Made by a program: the position numbers and the translations under genes. Source: Bifidobacterium sp. (GTDB lineage Bacteria > Actinomycetota > Actinomycetes > Actinomycetales > Bifidobacteriaceae). From it: a stretch of DNA of 64,000 nucleotides. The stretch covers positions 1 through 64,000 of the forward strand of contig JALCNP010000013.1 in assembly GCA_022649135.1 (NCBI GenBank). The letters run 5' to 3'. The first letter of the stretch is position 1. Each line of letters starts with the position of its first letter. Under the pieces are notes generated by a model. The model was given only the letters and a program-made list of their open reading frames with translations. It did no database searches and had not been told where the DNA came from. Shown here piece after piece: positions 24,882-33,616 of the stretch.

Positions 24882-26920
24882 CGTGCGGCCCCCATGGGAT
24901 CAAGGTCCGGCATGATGCTCACGGGTTCGGCGGCGAAGCGGTCCGTCAACTCCGAGATGCTCGGCGTGGCCTGCTGGACGAGGTTATGGAAAGAGCGCTG
25001 CGTGTCCACCAGGTACGGAAGGATCATCGAATCCGGCACCTTGCGGCCAGTCTGCACGCACATCACGCTCACCGGCAAGAATTTCCTGACCGAACCCTTC
25101 GAGTTAGCAAGGACGGCGAGAACCCTGCCCGCATCGGACAGCGAGGACGCGCGGCCCGCCGGGGTTTCTCCGCCTACGGGATCCGACGTCGCGGGATGGA
25201 CGCGCCTGATCGCCCGAACGCCAGAAGAAAGACAGGCGTGTACGTCGGCGTCCGACAGGAAGGACCCGTCGTTCAGACGGAAGCGGAACCTCGCCTCCCC
25301 GAGCGACAGGCGACGCACCGGCCTCGACTGCGCGGACGGCTCCGGGACGCGGGAGGGTGAACCGACGGGAACGGAGTTCGCCTCGGCCCCTTGCGGAATC
25401 GACCCGTCGGAATCCCCGCGCTCAGGTTGGGTTCTAGACTGCTTATCGGTGTCGGTCAGGGAGTCGAATCCCTGAAAGTCCGGATAGGTCCGGTCAAAGA
25501 ACGCGAACAGATCCGTTTTGACGTCCTCGAAGCTCGTGTACGCGGGATCCGTGCGGTAGGCGTTCGGCAGGTCGATGCAACTGGAGTTCACGCGCTTAGA
25601 TTCGGACGCCCAGAGTTCGAAGCCGCGCGCGAACACCTCGCTCGGCGTCATGAGATAGTCCAAGCGGCTCCTGTTCACGGAGATGTTCCGCTCGGACAGA
25701 AGGTTGGGAAGATCGCGGCAGTAGTCCAGGAGAATCCCACGGAACGCGGACGAGCCGCTGACCCGTCCCGTATACCCCGGATCGTCGGGCTGCGGGTTCG
25801 CGGCCGGATACGAGTCCAAGTGGTGCGCGTACTCGTGCACGAACGAGCTCAATCCGGAGAACCCGTTGCGCGTCGCCTTGCCGTCGTCTATCACGAGGGA
25901 ACGGTAGTCGGGCGAGTACACGCCCTTCGTATAACCCGCGTACTTGCCCAGCTTGCGCACGCGGAACGTGTCCAACGCCTGGGATGCCGTAGGAAGCATA
26001 GCCAACGCCGTGGTGATCTCCCGGGCCATCTGATCGGTCTTCGCCAGATCGATGTCCTCGTCGAACTCCACGTGGTTGAACCGTTCCCGCAACGGGCTTT
26101 CACGCGCTGCGGCGGCGACCTTGACGCTGACAGGAACCTTGTCGGTGAACGCCGTGGCTATCCTGCCACGGGACAGTTCGCTCGACCGCGCGTCCTGCCG
26201 GTTCGCCCCCAATTCGTCCAACGCCAGCAGATCCAGCCGTTCGCCCAACCGTTCGGACACGTCCCCCACGGCCAGCCACGAATGCGATACACGCACACCC
26301 AACCCGTAGGGGATCTCGATGCCATCCTTCGGCGGCAACACGGGATGCTCGAGGTCGATGCCCGTGTTCTCCAGGATATCCTGGCGCACCATGGGGTAGC
26401 CGAGCAGCAACGCGGGGTCGATCTGCTGGGTCATGGGCATGGCCCACTTCTCCTTCGCGCTCCAGTACGGCGTCGAAAAATATACGCCCTCGACGCCCAA
26501 ACGCAGCGTGTCCACGTTCGCCCTGATCGCCGTCATCGACGACGGCCTCAGGTTCGGGGTGAGGATCACGTCCATGGGATGATCGCCGCCCTTGTGCACC
26601 ACGGCCATGGCCTGGCCGACCGGATGCAGGTGCGAGAGATATTGCGGCAGACGCTCCGAAAACGTGTACAGGTCCGGTTCCGCACGGCCGTGGACGAGAT
26701 CCAAATCCTCGTTCCACACGGCATCCGTCAACCTTCGCTCAGGATCGGCGGGCGCGCCATCGATGATCTGGCGGCCAACCTGCACGGACAGGCGGATGAG
26801 CTTCTCACTGAGCGGAGCATCCATCTTCCAGTCGAATCGACGTGAATGGCTCATCTCTCCCTTGGGATCGAGCAGACTGTAGATACGCTCCTGCCTGATC
26901 GGCGGCAACGGCTTCGACAT
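24878..26920 (-). CDS. Large protein with zinc-metallopeptidase domain (LPD1-like)
   Basis: 680 residues. Around residue 355 is SSFVHEYAHHLDSY, a HExxH zinc motif, followed about 55 residues later by DYLMTPSEVFARGFELWAS, whose Glu could be the third ligand. This pair is the signature of LPD1-type domains from polyvalent proteins of mobile elements. The N-terminal half is uncharacterised and the last 200 residues are linker plus a small domain. Polyvalent proteins are thought to enter the recipient and protect the DNA. No secretion signal. Between two genes of a coupled operon with 4-bp and 15-bp junctions. Confidence 0.7.
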   Translation of the reverse strand: MSKPLPPIRQERIYSLLDPKGEMSHSRRFDWKMDAPLSEKLIRLSVQVGRQIIDGAPADPERRLTDAVWNEDLDLVHGRAEPDLYTFSERLPQYLSHLHPVGQAMAVVHKGGDHPMDVILTPNLRPSSMTAIRANVDTLRLGVEGVYFSTPYWSAKEKWAMPMTQQIDPALLLGYPMVRQDILENTGIDLEHPVLPPKDGIEIPYGLGVRVSHSWLAVGDVSERLGERLDLLALDELGANRQDARSSELSRGRIATAFTDKVPVSVKVAAAARESPLRERFNHVEFDEDIDLAKTDQMAREITTALAMLPTASQALDTFRVRKLGKYAGYTKGVYSPDYRSLVIDDGKATRNGFSGLSSFVHEYAHHLDSYPAANPQPDDPGYTGRVSGSSAFRGILLDYCRDLPNLLSERNISVNRSRLDYLMTPSEVFARGFELWASESKRVNSSCIDLPNAYRTDPAYTSFEDVKTDLFAFFDRTYPDFQGFDSLTDTDKQSRTQPERGDSDGSIPQGAEANSVPVGSPSRVPEPSAQSRPVRRLSLGEARFRFRLNDGSFLSDADVHACLSSGVRAIRRVHPATSDPVGGETPAGRASSLSDAGRVLAVLANSKGSVRKFLPVSVMCVQTGRKVPDSMILPYLVDTQRSFHNLVQQATPSISELTDRFAAEPVSIMPDLDPMGAAR

Positions 26921-26935
26921 GACCTCGTCTCCCCT

Positions 26936-27652
26936 CTAGCGGCCTGACATGGTCGGGGTCGATGCCACGGCCGCCTCCATACCCATATCGAGGTCGTTCG
27001 CCTCGGTTCGCGTGAATTCCCGCATGAACGCGGGACGCACGTTGTGCAGGCTCAACGCGGCCACCATGGAACCCATGGCGTCCAGCTTGTCCACGTCGAA
27101 CGTCTTCGCGCACCACTCGTCCACCGTCTCCTGATCGTCTCCCTGCGCCCACGAGACGAACGATGCCACCTCCAACGCGCCGCGCTGATAGTCGGGAGGC
27201 AGTTGCCCCACCGCAGTCCATAACAACATGGGCATGTCCGGGTTCCTCTGATCATCGAACAGGCGCGCATCATATTCGCGCACATGCTCGCGCACGTCAT
27301 ACCCCGGCTCGTCATACACATGAGACAACGTACGCTCGATCACGTCGAGCGTCCCGTAGCCCGCCGTGGCGACCTCACGGAAAGCCATCTCATCCAAATC
27401 CGGATCAAGGATCTTGCACAACACCGCGTCACGCAGATAATCATCCGCGCTCAGCAACCCCAGGCGGGCAGAATACGTCATGCTCGCATCCCTGTCTTGG
27501 TCATAATCCCACGCATGGGACCTCAACCCCTCCAGGAACGCGAACAACGGGCCTTCCGCCTGAAGCCTCGCCTCCCTCAGACCCTCGGACATCACCGTGG
27601 CGTTGAACGCCTCGCTTTCACGACGCATCGCCTCGACGGGAACAGCAGCCAT
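26936..27652 (-). CDS. Hypothetical protein, possibly DUF4192-like
   Basis: 238 residues from the ATG at 27652 (GAGTGAGGTG upstream). All-helical, acidic; the segment MPMLLWTAVGQLPPDYQRGALEVASFVSWAQGD followed by a second helix resembles the C-terminal repeat of DUF4192 proteins, with low certainty. First gene of the leftward operon that contains the metallopeptidase, the coiled-coil protein and the DUF6668-like protein. An upstream in-frame ATG exists, but it lies in the promoter leader. Confidence 0.6.
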   Translation of the reverse strand: MAAVPVEAMRRESEAFNATVMSEGLREARLQAEGPLFAFLEGLRSHAWDYDQDRDASMTYSARLGLLSADDYLRDAVLCKILDPDLDEMAFREVATAGYGTLDVIERTLSHVYDEPGYDVREHVREYDARLFDDQRNPDMPMLLWTAVGQLPPDYQRGALEVASFVSWAQGDDQETVDEWCAKTFDVDKLDAMGSMVAALSLHNVRPAFMREFTRTEANDLDMGMEAAVASTPTMSGR

Positions 27653-27695
27653 CACACACCTCACTCGATAAGAACATTTTGTTTCGAACCACTCC

Positions 27696-27730
27696 ATCTT
27701 CAATCCGCAAACCACGTGCTGCGCCGGACA
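27696..27730 (-). promoter_or_regulatory. Element promoter of the metallopeptidase operon
   Basis: TGTCCGGCGCAG on minus at 27719-27730 and GAAGAT at 27696-27701, standard gap; leader about 38 bases. Confidence 0.8.
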
Positions 27731-27743
27731 CGATTGCGGCATG

Positions 27744-27781
27744 AAAAAAAGGGGGTTCGCAGAACAAGTCTGCGAACCCCC
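27744..27781 (-). terminator. Intrinsic terminator of the adhesin gene
   Basis: GGGGGTTCGCAGA / TCTGCGAACCCCC, 13-bp perfect stem, 5-base loop, followed on the minus strand by seven T (27750-27744). Forty bases after the adhesin stop. Confidence 0.9.
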
Positions 27782-27824
27782 ATATTGGACAGGTCTACGA
27801 GTCAGACGCGCGAACCGTTCCGGT

Positions 27825-30800
27825 TCACTCGCCGCTCAGGGTCTGTTCCTTCGCCTCCTCTCGCCGGCGGACGTGCAGGATGACGCCCGCGCCGGAGCCG
27901 AGCGCGATGGCCGCGACCAGGATCCAGATCACGCTGGAACCGGTCGAGGCCAGTCCCTTCTTGACCAGGCCGTTCCAATCGTCCTGATTCGATTCGACCA
28001 AGGTGTCGCCGCACAGCCACACCCCGTCGACCTTCACTCCATCCTTCGGCGTTGACGGCTTATCGACGCTCTGGCCGTCGAATGGGTGGTCGTCGGTGGT
28101 CGGGCATTCCAGGAGCGGGATGCCGGTGACCTTGGCGCGATCCGTGTGCTTGTCCGTCACGCCCTTCAGCGTGCCGGTCACCTCGATGCTCTCGCCTGGT
28201 TTCAGGATGAGCGTATCCCAATTCGACGGGTACTTGAGGTCGGTCACGGTGCCGTCGCCCACGATGGTCTTGTCCGTGAGCTTCAGGTCCTTGGCTTGGA
28301 AGTATGCGCCCTTGCCGGTTTCGGGATCCACCTTCGACGTGTTCTTGATGGTGAACACGATCTCGGTGTCGCCCTTCACGTTGATGGCGTCCTTGGAATC
28401 GTCGCGGTCGCCCTTGGGCCAGCCGGACTTGCGATCCCATTTCTCGATATGGATGGAAGGGGTCATGTCCGGCGTGCGGGTCCATACCTCGTTCGAGGGG
28501 ATGTCCTTGCCGTTGTAATGCTCGACGAACGTGTTCGGCACCCTCTCGGACACCTTCACGCGCTTGCACTGAAGGTAGGCGCGCCAGCCGTTCTCGTGCG
28601 CGTTGTCCGCTGAGACCAATGCCTTGTACAGGTCGGTGGCCTCGACGGTGACCACATGATCCTCGCCCTGCACCGCCGTGAACAGGTCGCCGCCGAACCG
28701 GCCGGAATCAAAGCCGCTGCCGGCTATCTTCTCGCCCTTAGCAGCGAGAACCGTTCCGTCCTTGTACAGGTCGCGGGATGCGTACACGGCCCACTGGCCC
28801 GTGTACTGGTCGAACTCGGGGTTCAACGGGTCGCTGATGGACCAGTTGTCGACCTGCGGATAGGCGCGATTCGCCGGAATGATCGAGGAATCCAACTGGT
28901 AGAGGAACGTGGAGTCCAGCCAGATGTTGTGCCCGTTCACGCTTTCACCGCCGACCTTGACCGTCACGTCCTTCGCCGGGTTGATCGGCTTCAACGGATT
29001 CGACACCTCGTTCGTGGTCTTCCTCACGTCGTTGACGACCTGAGTTGCCTTGTTCTTGACCACGTAGCCACCGGTCACCTTGACGACCGTGTACGGCAGG
29101 ACGACCTGGTAGGAGCGGCCCATGAGATTCTGGTCGATCGCGGGATCCTTCAACGGCTGATAGTCGTCGACGCTCTGCTCGCTGTAGGCCTTGAGATCGG
29201 AGGGCTGGGGGTCGCCCTTGACGGTTTCGCCCGTCGCGGGGATCTTCGTGTCCACCGTTTTGGCGAACACGTACATGACGCCGTCCTTCGATTGGACGTT
29301 GAACGACTTGGTGTAGTCGGTGCCGTCCGCTCCGAGAATCTCGACCTTCGTGGGGTCGATGCTCACGTACTCGTCGTCGAAATCATCGACTATGCCCAGA
29401 CGCCAGACCTTGTACGCTTGGTGCTGCTGTTGAGCGTCAAGGTTCACGACGTAGTTGCCGGTATCGCCCAACAGGAGCGTCTTGCCATCGATCGAGATCG
29501 AAGGGTCGCCCTGCGCTGCGGACTGGTTGTCCTCCTTGCTTGGCTGGAAGTCGGGCGGAATGTTGAACACCTCGTTCGAGGGGGTCAGGGAATTGTTCAA
29601 AGTGAGCATCCACTGGTTGTTGACCTTCCGATCGGTGGGCGCGTCCTTGGAGACGGTGCCCTCGAAACGGATCTGCACGCGGGGATTGCTTCCCGCCTTC
29701 CACAAGGCCAGAACATCCGGATCGTTGATGGTCAGCTGGAACAGGTGCTTCGACTCGTCCCACTTGGTCGTGTAATGCGCCTTGCCAATCACTTTTCCTG
29801 TGCCCAGATCCATCAATTCGACGGTCTGCTTGTCCGGTACGAGATACTGATCGTAAGTGTCCGTGAACACCACGTTCTTCACGCCGTAGGCGAGCGATGA
29901 AGGTAGTTGCGGCGTGGTGAGCAGCTGGTATTCGACCTTCTGGCCGGGGTAGACGACCTTGCCGTCGACGCTTTCCTGCTCGCCGCCCTCGGATGCCTCG
30001 GAGATCACGTCCTTCGAGACCGGGGGCACGTAGCCGCAGATCCGCGGCTCGTTGGTGGGGACCTTCTGATCGTTGACCTGCTCGCTGCCGGAATTGGTGA
30101 ACTTCACACCATCCGCATCACAGAATTGGAGTTCCGCGCCGGCAGCCACGCCGTGATCCTTGCGGACCTGCGCCGCGCCCTTGCCGTTGGCGAAGTTCAC
30201 CGTCATCGGCACCAGGAGCGTGACCTGCAAGGGGGCTCCCATCTGGCGCAGTTTCTTCAGATAGTCGGCCTTCGCCGTGGCCGTCGCCACGCTGCCCTTC
30301 AACGTGACGTTGAAGCCGTCGGTCACGTCTCGGCCCTTGTTGGCGATGTCCGTGATGCTCGAAGCGCGGTAGTGGCCGTCCGCGTCGGCTGTGGCATCCG
30401 CCTCGTACACGCGGATGTCCTTCGCGGCATCGGGATCCACGAGATAGTCGGCTGCGGTGAAATCGTCGGTCAGGACGAACTTCTTCGGAGCCTCGATCAG
30501 ATGCGGGTCGACGGTGCCGTTGACCACGCTGGCGACCTTGTCGCCGTCCAGGAACACGTTGTCGTCCGCGCCGGTCGCGTTCGTCTCATCGGGGTCCACG
30601 ACCGCCTGCCGTGAGCCGTCCGCGCCCTGTTTGATCCAGGACTTGTCGGGATTCGGCTTCCATGTGGGGAACTCTTTGGAATCCGTCTTCACTTCGGGAC
30701 GATCATTCCATGAGACCGACGCCACATCCGTGACCTTGCTGGTCTCGGGCTGCGACATGGTCACGTCGAAGCTGAATTCGTAGGTGTGCGCTAGGGGCAG

Positions 30801-32063
30801 GAATCCCTTGTCCTTGCCACGGGTAGCCGTGACCAGGTTGTTCGCCTTGTCCCAGTTGATGGCGAATTCGCCGGACACGTCGCGATTGTTGTCGGTAGTG
30901 TCCACGAGCTTGTAGTTCGATACCTCGTAGGTCATGCCATTGGGCTGGATCGTGTCCTTGAACGTCATCGCATACCCGCCCAGGCCTGTTCCCGTGCTGA
31001 TGGTTGTGCGGTTGGTCATCGAATCCGCGCTTACGCCCTCCTCGATCTTCTTGACCGGAGGCTCGGGAGGAACGGCCGGGACGTTGAACGATTCGCTCGC
31101 CTGACGGTCCGCCGTGTCCACGGCCGCCTTCATCCGGCCCTGCTTGGACACCGTGATATCGAACCAATAGTTGCCTTCGGGCCACGTGTTCCAACCGAAA
31201 TCCTTCGGCGTGAACGCGGGGCTCGCGCTCGTGCCCTGGTTGGGCAGCGACACGCTCTTCTTCACGGCCTTCGACGCGACCAGACCGGCCGGATGACCAT
31301 CATAATTCAGCCACACGTCCGCGTTCACGTTCTCCGCGACCGAACTGCCGTTCCTGTTCGTGACGATCGAGTCGCTCACCGCGTCGGACGAACCCGCGTT
31401 CACCCCTGCGGGAGCCTGCTGGCGCGTGCTCACGGAAAGATCGTAGTTGTCGGGGACCGGCTGATTCTTCGCCAACACGATCACACGGACCGAAGCGCCC
31501 TCGTTCGCCATGACATTGTCATGAGCCATGGTGCCGACCGAATGGGTGCCGAGTTTGTCGGTCCATGTGGTGCCTGCGTTCCAGTTCACTCCGTTGTACG
31601 TGAACGTCTGATTATTGATGCCGGACACGTTCCACGCCTCGACCCACTTGTCCGCAGACCAGTTCGACAGGCCGGTATAGGCCCCGTACTGGTCGGAGAA
31701 CGCGGCACCCACCGTCACCAGACGGCAACCGGGGTCGCCGGTACCCGTCCACGAGGTCCGGCACTCGTTCAACGCCTGGGTCAACGCCGTGTTGATGGCA
31801 TCCGTGGCCGGCTGGTCGTCGGAAACGCGCCAACCCATGTCGCCCATCGCCTGAACCACACCCTGATAGGTCGCGGGCCATGAATCCTTGGCGGCCCACT
31901 TGACAGTCACGCTGCCGTCGCCGACACCACCGCCACCGGCCGAACCGTCACCGCCGCCATCGGCCGCCACCGCCGAAGCCGCCGGCGCGAGCAGCGTGGC
32001 GAGAGCCGCCAACACGGCGGTCGCCAGCTTGGCTCGTTTATGATCGAAAAGTCTGAATCCCAT
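27825..32063 (-). CDS. Cell-wall-anchored surface adhesin with antigen I/II-type repeats
   Basis: 1,412 residues from the ATG at 32063 behind AGGAGGG. Signal peptide (about 1-35, ending ASAVAADG). N-terminal unique domain to about 330, then repeated isopeptide-type fimbrial domains (DUF11-like around 350-470) and at least three C-terminal antigen I/II-type modules recognisable by a K-V-G-x-x-x-x-G-x-x-x-L-x-G-x-x-x-x-Y pattern (for example SISIDGKTLLLGDTGNY and TVKVGGESVNGHNIWLDST). The end has LASTG, a hydrophobic helix and RRREEAKE, a sortase signal variant. It probably makes donor-recipient contact during conjugation. Own promoter and own terminator, so a single-gene unit. Confidence 0.82.
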   Translation of the reverse strand: MGFRLFDHKRAKLATAVLAALATLLAPAASAVAADGGGDGSAGGGGVGDGSVTVKWAAKDSWPATYQGVVQAMGDMGWRVSDDQPATDAINTALTQALNECRTSWTGTGDPGCRLVTVGAAFSDQYGAYTGLSNWSADKWVEAWNVSGINNQTFTYNGVNWNAGTTWTDKLGTHSVGTMAHDNVMANEGASVRVIVLAKNQPVPDNYDLSVSTRQQAPAGVNAGSSDAVSDSIVTNRNGSSVAENVNADVWLNYDGHPAGLVASKAVKKSVSLPNQGTSASPAFTPKDFGWNTWPEGNYWFDITVSKQGRMKAAVDTADRQASESFNVPAVPPEPPVKKIEEGVSADSMTNRTTISTGTGLGGYAMTFKDTIQPNGMTYEVSNYKLVDTTDNNRDVSGEFAINWDKANNLVTATRGKDKGFLPLAHTYEFSFDVTMSQPETSKVTDVASVSWNDRPEVKTDSKEFPTWKPNPDKSWIKQGADGSRQAVVDPDETNATGADDNVFLDGDKVASVVNGTVDPHLIEAPKKFVLTDDFTAADYLVDPDAAKDIRVYEADATADADGHYRASSITDIANKGRDVTDGFNVTLKGSVATATAKADYLKKLRQMGAPLQVTLLVPMTVNFANGKGAAQVRKDHGVAAGAELQFCDADGVKFTNSGSEQVNDQKVPTNEPRICGYVPPVSKDVISEASEGGEQESVDGKVVYPGQKVEYQLLTTPQLPSSLAYGVKNVVFTDTYDQYLVPDKQTVELMDLGTGKVIGKAHYTTKWDESKHLFQLTINDPDVLALWKAGSNPRVQIRFEGTVSKDAPTDRKVNNQWMLTLNNSLTPSNEVFNIPPDFQPSKEDNQSAAQGDPSISIDGKTLLLGDTGNYVVNLDAQQQHQAYKVWRLGIVDDFDDEYVSIDPTKVEILGADGTDYTKSFNVQSKDGVMYVFAKTVDTKIPATGETVKGDPQPSDLKAYSEQSVDDYQPLKDPAIDQNLMGRSYQVVLPYTVVKVTGGYVVKNKATQVVNDVRKTTNEVSNPLKPINPAKDVTVKVGGESVNGHNIWLDSTFLYQLDSSIIPANRAYPQVDNWSISDPLNPEFDQYTGQWAVYASRDLYKDGTVLAAKGEKIAGSGFDSGRFGGDLFTAVQGEDHVVTVEATDLYKALVSADNAHENGWRAYLQCKRVKVSERVPNTFVEHYNGKDIPSNEVWTRTPDMTPSIHIEKWDRKSGWPKGDRDDSKDAINVKGDTEIVFTIKNTSKVDPETGKGAYFQAKDLKLTDKTIVGDGTVTDLKYPSNWDTLILKPGESIEVTGTLKGVTDKHTDRAKVTGIPLLECPTTDDHPFDGQSVDKPSTPKDGVKVDGVWLCGDTLVESNQDDWNGLVKKGLASTGSSVIWILVAAIALGSGAGVILHVRRREEAKEQTLSGE

Positions 32064-32120
32064 AAGGACCCTCCTCAATACTTCTGATAGATACAGGCCG
32101 GAATCGACCCGCACCACAAC

Positions 32121-32155
32121 AGTCTGCCCCCACTAACGCAATGCTGCGCCGGACA
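32121..32155 (-). promoter_or_regulatory. Element promoter of the adhesin gene
   Basis: TGTCCGGCGCAG on minus at 32144-32155 and CAGACT at 32121-32126; leader about 51 bases. The -10 is identical to that of the TrbL operon. Confidence 0.8.
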
Positions 32156-32189
32156 CTCCCGTACAAAAAACCGGGAACTATCATCATGC

Positions 32190-32232
32190 AAACAATCAAA
32201 CAATCAGACAATCAGGCTTGCAGACAAGCCTG
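32190..32232. repeat. Iterated site, copy 1 (partition or operator type)
   Basis: Tandem AATCAAAC/AATCAGAC/AATCAGGC units of 8 bp followed by the palindrome CAGGCTTG-CAGA-CAAGCCTG. Bases 32190-32226 are the exact reverse complement of 33348-33384 (37 bp). Confidence 0.85.
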
Positions 32233-32259
32233 ATCAGCCGGACGAATATAACAGAAACA

Positions 32260-32300
32260 ACGAATCCGCATCCCTTCTTTTTGAGGGGGTGCGGATTCGT
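32260..32300 (-). terminator. Hairpin after the 32416 gene
   Basis: ACGAATCCGCA (32260-32270) pairs with TGCGGATTCGT (32290-32300), extended by C/G runs. The minus-strand tail is only moderately T-rich. It follows the ancestral stop at 32322. Confidence 0.7.
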
Positions 32301-32415
32301 CCATTGAGAAATGCCGACCAATCAGCCCTTGAACTCGTATCCGGGAGGGCAGCCGAACACCAAGCACTGCTGGTCCGGAGGCAAAGAGTTGCTGGGTGGA
32401 TTAATCCACCCATCA

Positions 32416-33306
32416 TCACCGGAGGAACCGGAGCCGGACCCCGTTCCGGACCCCTGACCCCGTTCCGGACCCCTGACCCGTTGCCGGTGCAGGCGTGCTC
32501 GGAGCGGACTGCTGATACGACTGCGAGCCGCCGCCAGTCGAATACGACGGGGTATACGAGGGAACCGTGTTCTGCGCCGCTTGGGCCGCTTGGGCTTGCG
32601 CGGCGGCAGCGGCGGCGGCTTCCGCTTCGGCCCTGGCCTTCGCTTCTTCGTCGGCCTTCCTCTTCGCCGCAACCGAATCGTTCACCTGCTTGGTCGCCGA
32701 AGCGATTGCCTTTTCGTCGCGCGCATCGATGGCCTTCGTCAACGCCTCACGGGTCTCGTTGTCCGCGACCTTGCCGTCGGAGCTCTTGAGCAACGCCTTC
32801 GCCTGATCCACCAGAAGATCGGTGCGCGAATCCAGAACCGCCTTCACCCGCGTCTTGAGCACCCCGGTCTGCGTCCGGTACCATGCCGCGCCCTTCGCGT
32901 TCGCCGTCGTCTGTCCCTCCGGCGCGCCACGATCCACGGCGGAGCACGACAAGGCAGGAACCTGCCTTTCCAACGCCCGCGCGAGGGCGTCGTGCGTGCC
33001 CTTGTCCTTGAGCTGCTTGACGTCGATCGCCATCGCATCACTCGCCTCCCCTTCGGCGTAGGAGTCATGGGATCTCCTTGCCGTCTTCGCGTCGTTCAAC
33101 GCCACGGAGCAGTCCGATTGAGCCACGGACATCCGATGCGAGTCGTAGGCGCGCCAGCCGAAGAACCCTCCGGCAGCCAACACGACCAAAACGACGACGA
33201 GAACCGCGATCCACGCCCTTGCATGGTTCGTTGTGTTTTCCTTGATGTCTTCCTCCCCTCCAGAGGAAGATGACTGATTCACTTCTATGTCCTGTTCCTT
33301 CTTCAT
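32416..33306 (-). CDS. Membrane-anchored coiled-coil protein, C-terminus altered by a tandem duplication
   Basis: 296 residues from the ATG at 33306 (AAGGAGACTGTT). Short acidic cytosolic part, one membrane segment (about 30-52, AWIAVLVVVLVVLAAGGFFGW), an extracellular helical domain with Cys pairs, a coil (KRKADEEAKARAEAEAAAA) and a Ser/Tyr/Pro tail. It has the same plan as the 24881 protein. At 32442-32479 a 19-bp unit is duplicated and throws the frame; the present end is GVRNGVRLRFLR. Without one copy the frame would run to 32322 and end SGDDGWINPPSNSLPPDQQ...FGCPPGYEFKG, a natural-looking tail with two Cys. The gene is therefore frameshifted or phase-variable at its C-terminus. Confidence 0.7.
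   Translation of the reverse strand: MKKEQDIEVNQSSSSGGEEDIKENTTNHARAWIAVLVVVLVVLAAGGFFGWRAYDSHRMSVAQSDCSVALNDAKTARRSHDSYAEGEASDAMAIDVKQLKDKGTHDALARALERQVPALSCSAVDRGAPEGQTTANAKGAAWYRTQTGVLKTRVKAVLDSRTDLLVDQAKALLKSSDGKVADNETREALTKAIDARDEKAIASATKQVNDSVAAKRKADEEAKARAEAEAAAAAAAQAQAAQAAQNTVPSYTPSYSTGGGSQSYQQSAPSTPAPATGQGSGTGSGVRNGVRLRFLR
32442..32479 (-). repeat. Perfect 19-bp tandem duplication
   Basis: Two exact adjacent copies of GGGTCAGGGGTCCGGAACG (minus strand), 32461-32479 and 32442-32460. Nineteen is not a multiple of three, so copy number decides the reading frame of the 33306 gene. Confidence 0.95.
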
Positions 33307-33326
33307 AACAGTCTCCTTACTATCGT

Positions 33327-33385
33327 CAGATTGCATACATGCAGACATGTCTGCAAGCCTGATTGTCTGATTGTTTGATTGTTTC
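33327..33385. repeat. Iterated site, copy 2
   Basis: Palindrome TGCAGACATGTCTGCA (33340-33355), then three 8-bp units TGATTGTC, TGATTGTT, TGATTGTT. Lies between the RHH gene and the 33306 gene, inverse to copy 1. Confidence 0.85.
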
Positions 33386-33400
33386 CATGGGGTTAGGCGT

Positions 33401-33616
33401 CTATTCCCCGCGCATCCATGCCTGGAGCGCCTGCCTGCCGGCATCCTCCATCGTCACTCCGCGCGCGGCGCATTCGCTCTTGAAGCGCGTCTTGAGATCC
33501 GCGTCTACACGAAGCGAAAGCATGACCTTGTTACTGACGGACGCATTCGGCTCACCAGTCATGACGGCCTTCATCGCCGAATCCGCGCGTCGTATCGGCC
33601 TGTAGTTGCCCTGCAT
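33401..33616 (-). CDS. Ribbon-helix-helix partner of ParA
   Basis: 71 residues; ATG at 33616 overlaps the ParA stop (TGATG). Basic N-terminal tail, then an RHH pattern (SVSNKVMLSLRVDADLKTRFKSECAARGVTMEDAGRQAL). Small RHH proteins encoded directly after a ParA gene act as centromere-binding ParB substitutes and as operon repressors. The iterated TGATTGTT sites on both sides of the pair (33327-33385 and 34255-34306) are the obvious targets; that link is inference. Confidence 0.75.
   Translation of the reverse strand: MQGNYRPIRRADSAMKAVMTGEPNASVSNKVMLSLRVDADLKTRFKSECAARGVTMEDAGRQALQAWMRGE

Noticed and set aside
25391..26845. Plus-strand frame opposite the metallopeptidase
   Set aside because: Shadow frame with Arg/Val/His bias and no start signals.
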